From: Rhodococcus triatomae BKS 15-14
GTDB lineage: Bacteria > Actinomycetota > Actinomycetes > Mycobacteriales > Mycobacteriaceae
Assembly: GCA_000341795.1 (NCBI GenBank)
Contig: AODO01000012.1
Span: 1 to 64,000, forward strand
Direction of reading: 5' to 3'
Length of the DNA stretch: 64,000 nt
The position numbers and the translations under genes are program-made. How positions within the stretch are numbered: position 1 is the stretch's first letter; each line of letters opens with the position of its first letter. Positions 63,281-64,000 of the stretch are shown here, piece by piece. The notes below the pieces were generated by a model. It saw only the letters and a program-made list of their open reading frames with translations, was not told where the DNA came from and did no database searches.

Positions 63281-64000
63281 GCCCCGGGGAGGCCGACGCG
63301 CATCCCCGGGTGCAGTTCGTCGTCGGCAAGGGAGGCGCCGGGAAGTCGACGGTGGCCGCGGCGATCGGTGTCGCCGCCGCGCGCTCGGGCGCACGGGTCC
63401 TGGTCGTCTCGCTCGATCGCGCGCACTCGCTCTCCACGGTGTTCGGTGTCGCCGCCGAACCCGGTTGCGCGGACGCGGTGCACGACGTGACCGGGGTGCC
63501 GTGCGGCGCGATCTCGATCCTCGAGCTCGACACCCGGGCCCTGCTGGAACGTCGGCTGGCGACGCTGGCTGCGCTCGTGCCCGCGGGTGGGGACCACGAT
63601 CACGCCTCGCCGCTCTCGCTGCCCGAACCGGAGGAATTGACGGCGCTACCGGTCGCCGAGGAACTGCTCGGGCTCGCGGAGGTGGCAGGGCTCGCGTGCA
63701 GCGGTGACTGGGACCTCGTCGTGGTGGACTGTCCCGCGACTGCCGACGCCACCAGGCTGCTGACGGTCCCGGATCTCGTGGCGGACGGCATCGAACGGAT
63801 CTGGCCGCAGCACGCGCGCGTCACCCTGGGGCAGGGTGCCGCGCAGTGGCAGTTGGTGACGGCGTTGCTGGTGGATCGTCTCGTCGACTCGACGGCACCG
63901 ATCCGCGCGCTCCTCACGGACCCCGGCCGGTGTGGGATCCGGCTGGTGACCGAGCCGCGGCAGGTCGCCGCGGAGGAGGCGCGGCGCACCGTCACCGCCC
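63277..64000 (+). CDS. ArsA/Get3-like ATPase (Rv2184c-like), 3' end beyond the window
   Basis: The first 240 residues of a deviant-Walker-A ATPase: VQFVVGKGGAGKSTVAAAIGVAAARS, VLVVSLDRAHSLSTVFG (switch Asp) and DLVVVDCPATADATRLL (Walker B). Family members couple ATP to membrane protein targeting or metalloid export; the role of the mycobacterial ortholog is not established. The start is uncertain: a GTG at 63310 lies only 5 residues before the P-loop and has no ribosome-binding site at proper distance, while a CTG at 63277 overlaps the stop of the upstream gene (CTGA) and follows AAGAGG and GGAGG. The gene is open at the right edge of the window. Confidence 0.8.
   Translation, partial: MSPGEADAHPRVQFVVGKGGAGKSTVAAAIGVAAARSGARVLVVSLDRAHSLSTVFGVAAEPGCADAVHDVTGVPCGAISILELDTRALLERRLATLAALVPAGGDHDHASPLSLPEPEELTALPVAEELLGLAEVAGLACSGDWDLVVVDCPATADATRLLTVPDLVADGIERIWPQHARVTLGQGAAQWQLVTALLVDRLVDSTAPIRALLTDPGRCGIRLVTEPRQVAAEEARRTVTA

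Overview
The window is GC-rich chromosomal DNA from an actinobacterium of the order Mycobacteriales, most like Rhodococcus/Prescottella (family Nocardiaceae). The basis is heavy use of GTG starts, TAnnnT -10 boxes sitting directly before start codons, an actinobacterial cytochrome bcc-aa3 operon, a phosphatidylinositol mannosyltransferase, and a gene order that matches, from memory, the Mycobacterium tuberculosis Rv2226-Rv2184c stretch. The taxon is an inference; no marker rRNA lies here. I see no tRNA, rRNA, CRISPR array, IS element or prophage.

Layout. 0-6.5 kb: 3' end of an RNB-domain ribonuclease, a CHAD protein, proline iminopeptidase plus a lipoprotein, panB (pantothenate synthesis) and a Hip1-like secreted hydrolase. 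6.5-10.9 kb: glnA2-glnE. 10.9-23.1 kb: an accessory block inserted between glnE and glnA1, with an NlpC/P60 hydrolase, a deazaflavin-dependent reductase, a GntR regulator divergent from a sulfurtransferase-thiM-flavin monooxygenase operon, a four-gene quaternary-amine (Opu-type) ABC transporter, an iron-sulfur flavin oxidoreductase and a secreted phosphatase-fold enzyme. 23.1-30.1 kb: glnA1 with a GlnR-type box, RDD protein, DUF4191 protein, lipA, lipB and the lipoylated acyltransferase dlaT, so lipoate synthesis and one of its main clients sit together. 30.3-41.9 kb: leucyl aminopeptidase, gcvT, ilvE, cobS-cobT-cobU, an AraC-type regulator, DUF3043 protein, glycerate kinase, an ErpA-like iron-sulfur carrier and an adenosine-kinase-like PfkB kinase. 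42.0-51.5 kb: asnB, then ctaC-ctaF and, after a small accessory patch, ctaE-qcrC-qcrA-qcrB, which together encode most of the respiratory supercomplex. 51.7-55.7 kb: trpD, a stand-alone AsnC ligand domain and an exonuclease/GIY-YIG fusion. 55.7-59.2 kb: a cell-wall module with two NlpC/P60 hydrolases, the first behind a ydaO-type cyclic-di-AMP riboswitch, and an HExxH metallopeptidase. 59.3-64.0 kb: pimB, fadD15, two START/SRPBCC-type proteins and the 5' part of an ArsA-like ATPase.

Regulation visible in the DNA. Thirteen genes carry TAnnnT 6-7 nt before the start codon and no Shine-Dalgarno, the pattern of leaderless transcripts; this also settles several starts (lipA, cobU, glnA2). Convergent pairs are separated by long GC hairpins, including a perfect 40-bp palindrome and two related 46-nt hairpins near 25.4 kb. 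The most informative regulatory finding is the riboswitch at 55.8 kb, with a hairpin enclosing the ribosome-binding site. The best candidate for an undescribed pathway is the GntR-controlled sulfurtransferase-thiM-monooxygenase operon facing the Opu-type transporter at 12-19.5 kb.
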